A stretch of 64,000 nucleotides of DNA, taken from positions 62,001-126,000 of the forward strand of contig CAVVGZ010000004.1 of the NCBI GenBank assembly GCA_963747965.1, in the 5' to 3' direction. The notes below the pieces were generated by a model. That model ran no database searches and had not been told where the DNA came from. It saw nothing but the letters and a program-made list of their open reading frames with translations. Made by a program: the position numbers and the translations under genes. Shown piece by piece: positions 10,076 through 18,325 of the stretch (the stretch's first letter is position 1; each line of letters begins with the position of its first letter). Origin of the DNA: CAVVGZ01 sp963747965. GTDB lineage: Bacteria; Chloroflexota; Anaerolineae; Anaerolineales; Anaerolineaceae.

Positions 10076-10117
10076 CTCAATCTCCTGAACCAGGCTTTTT
10101 CAATTTGTGGACCTCAT

Positions 10118-11035
10118 TTACCTTATTAAAAATGAATGTAATTGCTGCTGGTAATTCGTTCTATATAAATCATAAAAACTTTCCAGGCAGGTTTCCTGGT
10201 CAGGAAGAGAGCTTTTCAAATGCTGTTTTAATTTGTTGACGTTTAACGTTAATTGCGGAGATCGGTTTGCAACCAATCCTGCGTCACGCCAGGATGTGGG
10301 GATGACCTTTCCTTCATTAAAACCGAATTTACGTGCAATTCTGCAGCCAAATTCATACTTTGAAAGGCATTCATCATTAACCACGTGAAATAGCCCTCTC
10401 AATTGCATTTTTGCCATCTGCATTAACAAATCCGATAACTGCAACACATGGAATGGGCAAAAATATACATCCGTAAATCCCATCATGGATTTTCCAGCAG
10501 AAAGCTGACTAATAAAAAGTTCGCCCAGGCTGCGTTTTCCGGAGAGACTGAATCCGTAAAAATTTACCCGGGCAATGATGCAGTCCGGATTAGCATCAGC
10601 CACCATTTTTTCCCCTGCCAGCTTGGTATCTGCATACTTATTTATTGGATTGGTTGCATCGGTCTCCGAATAATTACCCGTCTTACCGTCAAATACAGCG
10701 TCGGTTGAGAGATGAATCATTTGAACTCCCAACCTGGATGTAATGTGCGCCAACTCACCTGCCAGATCAGAATTTATTCTTTTTGCCAGATCAGGATTCT
10801 TTTCACAATCGTCAACATTAGCCAAAGCGGCACAATGGATAAGGAGATCCGGTTTGGTTTGCTGAAGAAGCGGCGTAAGGAGAGCGAAATTTCCCAGGTC
10901 AACCTGTTTCATTTCAAATGGGGTATCGGTGAGGGAAAGTTTGTTACTGATCCCGGTAATATGGTGCAGGTGATTCATATACAGGGCAAAATTTATTCCA
11001 AACAATCCACTTGCTCCGGTTACTAGAATTTTCAT
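10118..11035 (-). CDS. RmlD-like SDR, sugar nucleotide reductase
   Basis: The 305-residue short-chain dehydrogenase has an NAD(P)-binding TGASGLFG at 6-13, a Ser/Thr element STDAVFDG at 110-117 and the catalytic Tyr134-x3-Lys138 (YADTK). The STDxVFDG pattern is typical of RmlD (dTDP-4-keto-rhamnose reductase) and its relatives such as SpsK and FnlB/WbjC. It lies 20 bases downstream of the PseB-like dehydratase, so it could reduce the 4-keto product of that enzyme to a 6-deoxy-amino sugar. No RmlA, RmlB or RmlC is present in the window, so true dTDP-rhamnose synthesis cannot be claimed. Confidence 0.82.
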   Translation of the reverse strand: MKILVTGASGLFGINFALYMNHLHHITGISNKLSLTDTPFEMKQVDLGNFALLTPLLQQTKPDLLIHCAALANVDDCEKNPDLAKRINSDLAGELAHITSRLGVQMIHLSTDAVFDGKTGNYSETDATNPINKYADTKLAGEKMVADANPDCIIARVNFYGFSLSGKRSLGELFISQLSAGKSMMGFTDVYFCPFHVLQLSDLLMQMAKMQLRGLFHVVNDECLSKYEFGCRIARKFGFNEGKVIPTSWRDAGLVANRSPQLTLNVNKLKQHLKSSLPDQETCLESFYDLYRTNYQQQLHSFLIR

Positions 11036-11055
11036 CGATTTCTACCTTTAAATCA

Positions 11056-12039
11056 TCAGGATTCAAGCGGAGTTATGATTTCTTTCAATTGGTCACGCGT
11101 CAGCCATTCATTATTTTCATTACTTGAATATCTGAATCCAATCGGGACAGCTTTACCAGCGTGCTCCCAATCTCTTCCAAACCAGAAAGCCTCAGCCGGC
11201 TGGACCACGAACATATCTTTCAATTCAACTGTGGTTCGGGCTTCATCGTCTGAGATTAATACCTCATGAACTTTCTCCCCGGGGCGAATCCCAATTAGTT
11301 CTATCTCTGCATCCGGTGCAATCACGCTGGCCAGATCCATAATAGTCATACTCGGGATCTTTGGAACAAAAACTTCTCCTCCATGCATCTCTTCGACGCA
11401 CCGGATAACAAACCGGACTCCCTGTTCCAGTGATATCCAGAAACGCGTCATCCTGTCATCCGTAATGGTAATTTTTCCATTTTCCCGCTGTTTAAGGAAA
11501 ACCGGGACAACGCTGCCACGACTCCCGACTACGTTACCGTACCGGACACAACTGAATCGGGTATCTTTACCCCCGGCATAGGCGTTGCTTTGAATGATTA
11601 ACTTTTCAGCCGCCAGTTTTGTCGCACCATATAAATTTACCGGATTGACAGCCTTGTCTGTACTTAATGCAATAACTGCCTTGACTCCATTGTCCAGGGC
11701 AGCATCCACCACATTACTGCTCCCCAGGATATTTGTTTTGACCGCTTCCATCGGATTATATTCACAGGCAGGTACCTGTTTTAAGGCTGCAGCATGCACA
11801 ACGATATCTACACCATTGAACGCCCGGTTCAGGCGCGGCAAATCCCGTACATCTCCAATAAAATAACGCAGTGTGGGATGATTAAACCCGGCTGCCTTCA
11901 TTTCGTGCTGTTTTAGTTCATCCCTGCTGTAGATGATAATTTTTGCGGGATGATACTCTGCAAGCATAATTTCTACAAATTTTTTCCCGAATGAACCGGT
12001 ACCACCGGTGATCAAGACAACTTGATTTTTCCAATCCAT
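11056..12039 (-). CDS. pseB: UDP-N-acetylglucosamine 4,6-dehydratase (inverting), PseB-like
   Basis: The 327-residue SDR enzyme has TGGTGSFG at 11-18, HAAALKQVP at 82-90, STDKA at 126-130 and YGATK (Tyr137, Lys141). The TDK element plus Tyr/Lys are the catalytic residues described for PseB, which converts UDP-GlcNAc to a 4-keto-6-deoxy sugar with C5 inversion, the first step to pseudaminic acid. The matching aminotransferase (PseC), acetyltransferase (PseH) and hydrolase (PseG) are absent here, while a reductase follows directly. The product may therefore feed an N-acetyl-6-deoxyhexose instead. The ATG at 12039 has GAGG nine bases upstream and is preferred to a GTG at 12060. Confidence 0.88.
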   Translation of the reverse strand: MDWKNQVVLITGGTGSFGKKFVEIMLAEYHPAKIIIYSRDELKQHEMKAAGFNHPTLRYFIGDVRDLPRLNRAFNGVDIVVHAAALKQVPACEYNPMEAVKTNILGSSNVVDAALDNGVKAVIALSTDKAVNPVNLYGATKLAAEKLIIQSNAYAGGKDTRFSCVRYGNVVGSRGSVVPVFLKQRENGKITITDDRMTRFWISLEQGVRFVIRCVEEMHGGEVFVPKIPSMTIMDLASVIAPDAEIELIGIRPGEKVHEVLISDDEARTTVELKDMFVVQPAEAFWFGRDWEHAGKAVPIGFRYSSNENNEWLTRDQLKEIITPLES

Positions 12040-12094
12040 AATAGTCATCCTCGCAACCACTCATTATCTAAAAAAATCTTGTTTGTTCCCACGC

Positions 12095-12976
12095 CTATAA
12101 GATCATGCGGGATTTGTTAATTACAATCAACGGATACTGGCCAACCTTACCAAAATAATGCGGGAAGCCCTCTTCTAACCGGTAAAGAAAAGCAAGCACC
12201 CCTTTTCCGAAAAGCTGTTTGTGGATCACTGCACGTAAAAATCGCACACTTACACTGCGCCAGACCAATACTTCATAAGGGACTAGACCCTCGATTTCCT
12301 CTTTCAGCCATTTGGGATCAATCTTGGTGATGAAAGTCCCTTTTGGCGCCTTGGGATTGACGGATTTTTCTTCACCATTGGCTGGTTTTTCCGGTTTAGA
12401 ATGTCGGGAGATAGCCTGCAGCATCCTCCCAAGATTTTCCATTAAACTTACCAATCCTTTGAACATGTTCATCATAGCGGATTCCGTCCACCCATTCACA
12501 ACTACTGCTGATCCCCCCGGGGTAAGAACCCGCAGCAGTTCCAGGTAAGCTTTCCTTTGGTCATCAGCCGCCAAATGATGGAAGGTATGCAGGGTCACTG
12601 CGCCATCCATTACATTTTCCTTAAAAGGCATATTGGCTACATCTGCAACGATAAAGAGACCATGTTCTCCAATCTTCTTGCGCGCTTCCTTCAATGCGGT
12701 AATGGAAAGATCCAGGCACACTCTGAAACTGAAACCTGCAGAATAGGTCAAATACTCAGGGTATTGTATCGGCCCAGATCCGGCATCCAACAGGTAGGTG
12801 CCGATTTTTGGCAGGTGCCGCCCAACCCGCAAATGGCAGCGCTGAATATATTCTTTTGATACCGGCCGGAGATCTTCATACCGGGCATTTTGATAGACTT
12901 CATCTTCGGTAAGCTGCCAGCCAACCTTATCATAAAAATCACGCACAGAATTTTGGACATCATTCTCATTCTTCAT
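12095..12976 (-). CDS. Class I SAM-dependent methyltransferase
   Basis: The 293-residue protein has the SAM-binding DAGSGPIQYPEYL at 64-76, an acidic strand end (VCLDLS), VADVANMPF as motif II and a post-motif region with HTFHHLAADDQ. This is the UbiE/Methyltransf_11 pattern. The C-terminal third is unusual, with a basic segment around 195-225, and may bind the membrane or a lipid-linked acceptor. Its position between a GT-B protein and PseB suggests methylation of a sugar or lipid-linked glycan. The target is not known. Confidence 0.8.
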   Translation of the reverse strand: MKNENDVQNSVRDFYDKVGWQLTEDEVYQNARYEDLRPVSKEYIQRCHLRVGRHLPKIGTYLLDAGSGPIQYPEYLTYSAGFSFRVCLDLSITALKEARKKIGEHGLFIVADVANMPFKENVMDGAVTLHTFHHLAADDQRKAYLELLRVLTPGGSAVVVNGWTESAMMNMFKGLVSLMENLGRMLQAISRHSKPEKPANGEEKSVNPKAPKGTFITKIDPKWLKEEIEGLVPYEVLVWRSVSVRFLRAVIHKQLFGKGVLAFLYRLEEGFPHYFGKVGQYPLIVINKSRMIL

Positions 12977-12994
12977 CGTGCGAGCGTTCTGCCT

Positions 12995-14602
12995 TTATTC
13001 CATCACCTTTTTCCAATGGATCGGTTCGCCGACCAGGTATTTGAATGTGGGTTGGTAGGTTATCCAATCCGGTCCGGTCATTGTTTTCTTTAGAGGGTTC
13101 TCTTTGAAATCATCCCACATCCGAACCAGGTGCCATGGATATGGCCTTGGGAAAACAAAGAAGAAATGGTAAGCATAAGACCAGGCTTTTTCCACCTGGG
13201 ATTTATCAAGGCGGTTGGATTTTGGATCATCAAGAAGCCGTTTCAGAGTTTTCAGGTAAACAACCCATGAATCGGGATCAAATGTGAACCCGCGATTGCG
13301 GTAATGGGTTTGACCACTCACAATAACCGGCAATCCCGCCATAGCCATTTCCAACCCTACGGTAGTCGTATACACCAGACCCAGGTCAGCGATATCAATG
13401 AGATCGTAGGTGTTGGTTCTATTATCTGCATCCACCAGGTGAATATGCTCAGGTAGTTTTGGTAGAAGCTGGTGGACCACATCTGCCATAGATTGCCCAT
13501 GGGTAAGCACCTCACCGGGATGTATCCGAATAATGAGTTGGTAATCCGTAACCCCAGCAAAATACTGCACCGTTCGGGATATCCACTCAGCCATATTCCG
13601 TGAAAAAATATGACGACCAAGGGTGAGGCTGTCCCCAAGCACATTTGTCGCTAACAGGACAACAGGACGTTCATCCAGACCCATTTGTTGACGGATGACT
13701 CCCCCGCCCTGGGCAGGTGTATCTTGCCATACCCTGGCAAAATTTTCCCAAAGAGCGGCTTTCTTGCGGGAGACACACAAAGAACGAATCTTATCCAGTT
13801 GTGCCTCATTTAATTTAATATCCTGGGCAGCCTTCCACATCTCATCGGTTTCCTGTCGCATGACTTCGGTGTTCTGAGCAATCCATACCCTGCGGCGCTG
13901 GTCGCCAAACTCATAGGTCACTGTGGGAATTTTCAGATATTTTGCCACCCGGTAAACCACACCCAGCTCCTGGATTGTCCCATTAGGAACGATGACAGTA
14001 TCAGGTTTCAATTCCCCTAATAATTTATAAGCAGCATGACCGGCGCGTTTATTGCGCAAATCCCGAAGCCGGTAAATCTTATCCTGGGTGTCCACATCTT
14101 CAACCTGCAAGGTATATTGGGTATCATAATGCGACACAATATCAATTTCTTTTTCCAGGTTTTCCGGAAGTTTTCCCAACGGAGGAGCGGTCATTAATAA
14201 GGATACCGATTCCATCACTGGTTTCAACTGGGATAGGATACTCAAAGCATAGGCATTCTGCCGCCTGAGGTCAAATTTATTGGTTGGGGATTGCCAATCT
14301 GAATAAGGCAGGAATCCCAGGGTTACGTTATGACCCTGGGCAGCCAGGGATAATCCCATTACTGCCGCATGTTCAATCCAATAATGCAGTGTAGCAAAAA
14401 CAAAAATATTCTTACCCTTTGGCGCAGTTTGTCTCATATCTTCCACGTCCCGGATAAGTTCCGGAATGGCACCCTGCAAACCTTTTAGCGAAAACCTGCT
14501 ATTTATTGGACTGCCTTTCTGGCGGGTTTGCCAGTAAATTTCTGCAGTAAATGGGATTTGCCCGAGAATATATTTAATTGCCTTTTTTCCAGACACTGCC
14601 AT
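12995..14602 (-). CDS. GT-B-like surface polysaccharide biosynthesis protein
   Basis: This protein of about 535 residues lacks membrane segments and resembles the large capsule-type GT-B proteins. It has an N-terminal alpha/beta domain, TYEFGDQRRRVW near the middle, and a C-terminal half with IRIHPGE, followed by a Tyr-Thr-Thr-Thr-Val-Gly loop and EMAMAGLPVIVSG. The last elements form the nucleotide-binding site in this fold. It starts immediately after the Wzt stop: the ATG at 14602 lies one base past TAA and has GAGG nine bases upstream. An in-frame TTG at 14617 inside the Wzt end is less likely. The transferred group is unknown. Confidence 0.72.
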   Translation of the reverse strand: MAVSGKKAIKYILGQIPFTAEIYWQTRQKGSPINSRFSLKGLQGAIPELIRDVEDMRQTAPKGKNIFVFATLHYWIEHAAVMGLSLAAQGHNVTLGFLPYSDWQSPTNKFDLRRQNAYALSILSQLKPVMESVSLLMTAPPLGKLPENLEKEIDIVSHYDTQYTLQVEDVDTQDKIYRLRDLRNKRAGHAAYKLLGELKPDTVIVPNGTIQELGVVYRVAKYLKIPTVTYEFGDQRRRVWIAQNTEVMRQETDEMWKAAQDIKLNEAQLDKIRSLCVSRKKAALWENFARVWQDTPAQGGGVIRQQMGLDERPVVLLATNVLGDSLTLGRHIFSRNMAEWISRTVQYFAGVTDYQLIIRIHPGEVLTHGQSMADVVHQLLPKLPEHIHLVDADNRTNTYDLIDIADLGLVYTTTVGLEMAMAGLPVIVSGQTHYRNRGFTFDPDSWVVYLKTLKRLLDDPKSNRLDKSQVEKAWSYAYHFFFVFPRPYPWHLVRMWDDFKENPLKKTMTGPDWITYQPTFKYLVGEPIHWKKVME

Positions 14603-14603
14603 G

Positions 14604-15869
14604 TTAGATTTCCTCAATTTCCCAATTTAATCTCGGCCTGATTAATCCTAAACGGGGCTCCGGCCACTGCATCCCAGCTGCGCCGGCGGCGTCCACACTG
14701 AATGTGAGCGCCTGGTCATCTTGAAAATATCTGCGTACCCGGTATGAGCTGGCATTCACCCCTACGCAATAACTACCTTCATTCAATAAATTGGCTGGTA
14801 TATCACAACGGCTTATATAATGGCCCGCGGTACGGATGGAATAAGTCTCAAATAATTCCAGGTCATCCGTATCAAAAGAAGTGAATACATATTCCCCGCG
14901 TGTCGTCATCAAATAAATCCCTATCCGCAACCCGGTTACCGGTTCATCCAGGGTATATTCAATTTCCAGATGGAACGGTTCAATCGACCTGACCGTATCA
15001 CAAATCTCGTTTTTATTATTTAATATGCGAATGCCAATTGGGCGGAATGGATGTTCAGCATTGGCAATCTCCTCTTCTTTCCAATAGTATTTACCTTCCT
15101 GGGAAAGCCCACGGGATAGATAATAATCAATGGCAGTGGGTGTTAGAGCACGTAGAACAAGTAATCCTTTTTCAATCACCAGGGTTTCCTGGGTGAGTCT
15201 CAGAATAGCAGACATATTGTGTGAAACAAAGAGAACAGTCCTTCCTTCCAGGGCTACATCGCTCATCTTTCCTATACACTTACGCTGGAATTCAGCATCC
15301 CCTACAGCCAGGACTTCATCCACCACTAGAATTTCAGGTTCAAGGTGGGCTGCTACGGCAAAAGCCAGGCGCAGGTACATACCACTGGAATACCGTTTGA
15401 TTGGAGTATCAATAAATTGTTCGACTTCAGAAAAATCGATGATTTCATCCAACTTCCGGTCAATTTCTGAACGATGCATCCCGAGAATCGCCCCATTCAG
15501 GTAAATATTTTCCCGGCCAGTCAATTCCGGGTGGAAGCCTGTTCCAACTTCCAAGAGAGAACCAACCCTGCCATTAATTTCAGCCATCCCTTCGCTGGGT
15601 TCTGTTACCCGCGATAATATTTTAAGCAAGGTACTCTTACCAGCACCGTTTCGCCCGATAATCCCAAGCACCTGCCCCTGGGTTACCTCAAAGCTCACAT
15701 TTCGCAGTGCCCAGAGTATCTCCCTGCTGCCGCGCAACGATCTATTTTTTTGCCAGGGCAGACTAAGGTATTCACTGATCGATTCCCTTAGCGTGCTGTA
15801 TTGGTTTATTGGCGCGCCGATACGGTATTGTTTTCCAATGTTATCAACCCTGATTGCAATATCACCCAT
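14604..15869 (-). CDS. Polysaccharide ABC exporter ATPase, Wzt/TagH type, with C-terminal glycan-binding domain (copy 1)
   Basis: The 421-residue protein has a Walker A GRNGAGKST at 72-80, the degenerate signature YSSGMYLRL at 160-168 typical of Wzt/TagH, and Walker B ILVVDE at 180-185. The C-terminal 170 residues form a beta-rich domain like the Wzt C-terminal domain. In O-antigen exporters that domain recognises the modified non-reducing end of the chain. It partners the permease directly upstream (15875-16750, gap 5 bases). ATP hydrolysis would drive transfer of the lipid-linked glycan across the membrane. A paralogous pair lies at 48397-50607. Confidence 0.9.
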   Translation of the reverse strand: MGDIAIRVDNIGKQYRIGAPINQYSTLRESISEYLSLPWQKNRSLRGSREILWALRNVSFEVTQGQVLGIIGRNGAGKSTLLKILSRVTEPSEGMAEINGRVGSLLEVGTGFHPELTGRENIYLNGAILGMHRSEIDRKLDEIIDFSEVEQFIDTPIKRYSSGMYLRLAFAVAAHLEPEILVVDEVLAVGDAEFQRKCIGKMSDVALEGRTVLFVSHNMSAILRLTQETLVIEKGLLVLRALTPTAIDYYLSRGLSQEGKYYWKEEEIANAEHPFRPIGIRILNNKNEICDTVRSIEPFHLEIEYTLDEPVTGLRIGIYLMTTRGEYVFTSFDTDDLELFETYSIRTAGHYISRCDIPANLLNEGSYCVGVNASSYRVRRYFQDDQALTFSVDAAGAAGMQWPEPRLGLIRPRLNWEIEEI

Positions 15870-15874
15870 CGAGG

Positions 15875-16750
15875 TTACACCATATCTGCAAACAATCGTT
15901 CAGTCCGGCGAAAATAAATCAAACCGGTGATCAGCAGGAGTAATGCTACTGCTGTAGAAACCACCAGAGTGATACTTGGAGCACCCTGGGAAGTACCCAA
16001 AAGTGCCCAGCGAAAACCCTCTACAACTGCTACCATCGGATTTAATGAATACAGTACCTGCCACTCCTCCGGGACAAGACTGGAACCATAAGCAATTGGT
16101 GTAATAAACATCCAGAATTGCACCAAAAAGGGTGTGATGTAGTTGATGTCACGGTAAAGCACATTCATCGCAGATAACCATAAACCCACACCCAAGGCAG
16201 TAATCAATGCCAGTATGAGAAAGAGGGGCAGGGTCCATATGTCGCCTGTGGGTTTAAATTGGTAATAGACCATCATGGCAATAAGGACAAGAAACGCAAT
16301 ACAGAAATCCACAAGTCCGGCAAGGACAGAAGAAATCGGTAAAATCATTCGCGGAAAATATATCTTAGTGATCATGTGCCGGTTTTGAACCAATGACCGG
16401 CTGGCAACTGCCAACGCTGTGGCAAAAAGCTCCCATGGCAAGAGACCGGTATACGAAAAGATAGGGTAAGGTACTCCATCTGAAGGAACTCCCGCCAGGT
16501 TCCCGAAGAAGATGGTAAATACAATCATTGTCAAGACAGGTTTGATTATCGCCCAACTTGCGCCCAGCAAGGTTTGTTTATAACGCACCTTCAAATCCCG
16601 CCAGGTCATAAAATAAATCAATTCCCTGTAATTCCACAAATCGCGCAAATTTAGCGCTGACCAACCAGATGGCGGTTTTATGATTGTTGTTTGAACTACA
16701 CCTTTGACAATTGATTGCATATTTGGATCTTTGCCACTCGCATTACTCAT
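15875..16750 (-). CDS. Polysaccharide ABC exporter permease, Wzm/TagG type (copy 1)
   Basis: The 291-residue ABC-2 permease has a short cytoplasmic N-terminus, the family element WRDLKVRYKQTLLG around residues 50-63 (the coupling region before the first membrane helix), and six hydrophobic segments. PIAYGSSLVPEEW and LNPMVAVVEGFRW are also typical of Wzm/TagG. It forms the channel for lipid-linked polysaccharide with the adjacent ATPase. Its ATG overlaps the stop of the GDP-fucose synthase gene by eight bases. It is clearly related to the permease at 48397-49266. Confidence 0.9.
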   Translation of the reverse strand: MSNASGKDPNMQSIVKGVVQTTIIKPPSGWSALNLRDLWNYRELIYFMTWRDLKVRYKQTLLGASWAIIKPVLTMIVFTIFFGNLAGVPSDGVPYPIFSYTGLLPWELFATALAVASRSLVQNRHMITKIYFPRMILPISSVLAGLVDFCIAFLVLIAMMVYYQFKPTGDIWTLPLFLILALITALGVGLWLSAMNVLYRDINYITPFLVQFWMFITPIAYGSSLVPEEWQVLYSLNPMVAVVEGFRWALLGTSQGAPSITLVVSTAVALLLLITGLIYFRRTERLFADMV

Positions 16751-17702
16751 TAAAATGAAGATTGTGCCGGTTTTCTCGATACCATAGGATGGTTTTCTCC
16801 AGGCCTTCCCGGAACGGTACCCTGGCCTGGAAACCGAAGTATTCCGCTGCCCTTGTTATATCCAAGGCTCGCCTGGGCTGTCCGTTTGGTTTACCGGTAT
16901 CCCAGGTCAATTTTCCTTTGAATCCGGTTAATTCAGCAATCAATTCCACCAGATCACGGATTGAGATTTCAAACCCTGATCCCAAATTGATTGGTTCAGG
17001 CCCATTGAATTTCTCCGATGCAAGTAAAATTCCTTCCGCCGCATCCTCAACGTAAATGAATTCGCGTGTAGGCGATCCATCCCCCCATACCACGATTTCC
17101 TCTTCTCCATTTATTTGAGCTTCGACACATTTTCGGATGAGCGCAGGAATTACATGGGAAGACTTTGGATTGAAATTATCACCCGGTCCATAGAGATTTA
17201 CAGGCAGCAGGAAAATGGCGTTGAAGCCGTACTGCTGGCGGTAGGCTTGTGCCTGGACAAGAAGCATCTTTTTTGCAAGCCCGTAGGGCGCATTGGTTTC
17301 CTCGGGGTACCCGTCCCAGAGATTATCTTCCTTGAACGGTACAGGTGTAAATTTCGGATAAGCGCAAATTGTGCCAATAGCAACAAATTTCTTTATTTTC
17401 CGTAACCAGGATTCATGCATTAATTGAACACCCATCATAAGGTTATCGTAGAAAAAATCTGCCGGGTGTTCTCGATTTGCACCGATCCCTCCAACATTGG
17501 CTGCCAGGTGGATAACCATGTCTGGCCGCGAATCCTCCAGCATTCTTTTTATATCCCCTGGATTTACCAGATTGTAGTCCTCAATTTTTGGTATAAAAAT
17601 CTGGCCAGCATGTCGCTCAGCCAATTTTCGGGTAACCACTTTTCCCAAAAAACCGGCACCGCCTGTCACACAAACCCGTTTATTTTCCCAAAATTTTTCC
17701 AT
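16743..17702 (-). CDS. fcl: GDP-L-fucose synthase (GDP-4-keto-6-deoxymannose 3,5-epimerase-reductase)
   Basis: The 319-residue SDR protein has TGGAGFLG near residues 13-20, HLAANVGGIGANREHPA (diagnostic for Fcl/WcaG), GTICAYPKF and the catalytic YGLAKK. It should convert GDP-4-keto-6-deoxy-D-mannose to GDP-L-fucose. The serine that usually assists catalysis sits in GTIC here, a substitution also found in other bacterial Fcl proteins. GDP-mannose 4,6-dehydratase (Gmd), which makes its substrate, is not in the window. The ATG at 17702 follows an AAGGTG site by about seven bases and is preferred to the GTG at 17723. Confidence 0.88.
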   Translation of the reverse strand: MEKFWENKRVCVTGGAGFLGKVVTRKLAERHAGQIFIPKIEDYNLVNPGDIKRMLEDSRPDMVIHLAANVGGIGANREHPADFFYDNLMMGVQLMHESWLRKIKKFVAIGTICAYPKFTPVPFKEDNLWDGYPEETNAPYGLAKKMLLVQAQAYRQQYGFNAIFLLPVNLYGPGDNFNPKSSHVIPALIRKCVEAQINGEEEIVVWGDGSPTREFIYVEDAAEGILLASEKFNGPEPINLGSGFEISIRDLVELIAELTGFKGKLTWDTGKPNGQPRRALDITRAAEYFGFQARVPFREGLEKTILWYRENRHNLHFNE

Positions 17703-17736
17703 ACTCAGCACCTTTAATTGCACTATCTAATGGAAA

Positions 17737-18216
17737 TCATGAAAGGTTGATAAATTCAGGATGAATTTTTAATCCATCCACTACCAGAACTGGAACGTCG
17801 ACGGTTTCAACAACCTGGAAAGACTGTTCCAGGCAGGTTAATCGGCAAATATCCGCTACATCCCCATCCCCTTGAATACGGACGGATGTATATCCATTTT
17901 CTTGAATGGTTTCCAGAGCAACAAGCGCCCTTTCCCGGACAAGCCGGTAAAGTTGAAAGGAAGTCTGGATATAATCCACTGTTAATCTGGCCCGCAAGGC
18001 AATTCCTTCCGGGGTAATAATATAGAGCAATTTCCGGCGTTCTGCGCGCTTTACCTTGATGAAACCCTTTTCAACCAGACGCTTGAGATGCCAATTAATG
18101 GTGCCAACAGCAACCCCTAATTTTCCCGCCAGGAATGCCTGGGTGGCTTTAGGGTTCTGTTCAATCTGGTCCAAAATGACCAGATCCCGACTTAGATCAG
18201 GAGAAGCGATTTCCAT
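17737..18216 (-). CDS. Winged-helix transcriptional regulator with C-terminal Rossmann-like domain
   Basis: The protein of about 159 residues has an N-terminal MarR-like winged helix, with the recognition helix in GVAVGTINWHLKRLV and a basic wing. A linker helix leads to a C-terminal half containing GDGDVADICRLTCLEQ and VPVLVVDG. That half resembles the GAGDVAEIA nucleotide-binding turn of PglD/CoA-binding Rossmann domains, which suggests a ligand sensor. It is the first gene of the left operon and probably regulates it. The promoter at 18239-18267 overlaps the longest possible frame, so the start must be the downstream ATG at 18216. That leaves a leader of about 16 bases without a clear ribosome-binding site. 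Confidence 0.75.
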   Translation of the reverse strand: MEIASPDLSRDLVILDQIEQNPKATQAFLAGKLGVAVGTINWHLKRLVEKGFIKVKRAERRKLLYIITPEGIALRARLTVDYIQTSFQLYRLVRERALVALETIQENGYTSVRIQGDGDVADICRLTCLEQSFQVVETVDVPVLVVDGLKIHPEFINLS

Positions 18217-18238
18217 ATCAGCTATATTCAATGGCTGA

Positions 18239-18267
18239 ATTATAACCTGACATGGCAATCCCTTCAA
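18239..18267 (-). promoter_or_regulatory. Sigma70-type promoter of the left glycan operon
   Basis: On the minus strand, TTGAAG (18262-18267) and a perfect TATAAT (18239-18244) are separated by exactly 17 bases. Transcription would start near 18232, just upstream of the regulator ATG at 18216. This is the only strong promoter found in the first 32 kb of minus-strand genes, so it probably drives the regulator and the genes down to position 1. Confidence 0.75.
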
Positions 18268-18325
18268 GGGGGTGAAATTTCTGGTCTTAGAGGAGGTTTT
18301 CTTTGGAGATTTACGGGATGGTCAT

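Noticed and set aside
18217..18267. Longer N-terminus of the winged-helix regulator
   Set aside because: The extra codons overlap a well-spaced promoter and would lie upstream of the predicted transcript start.
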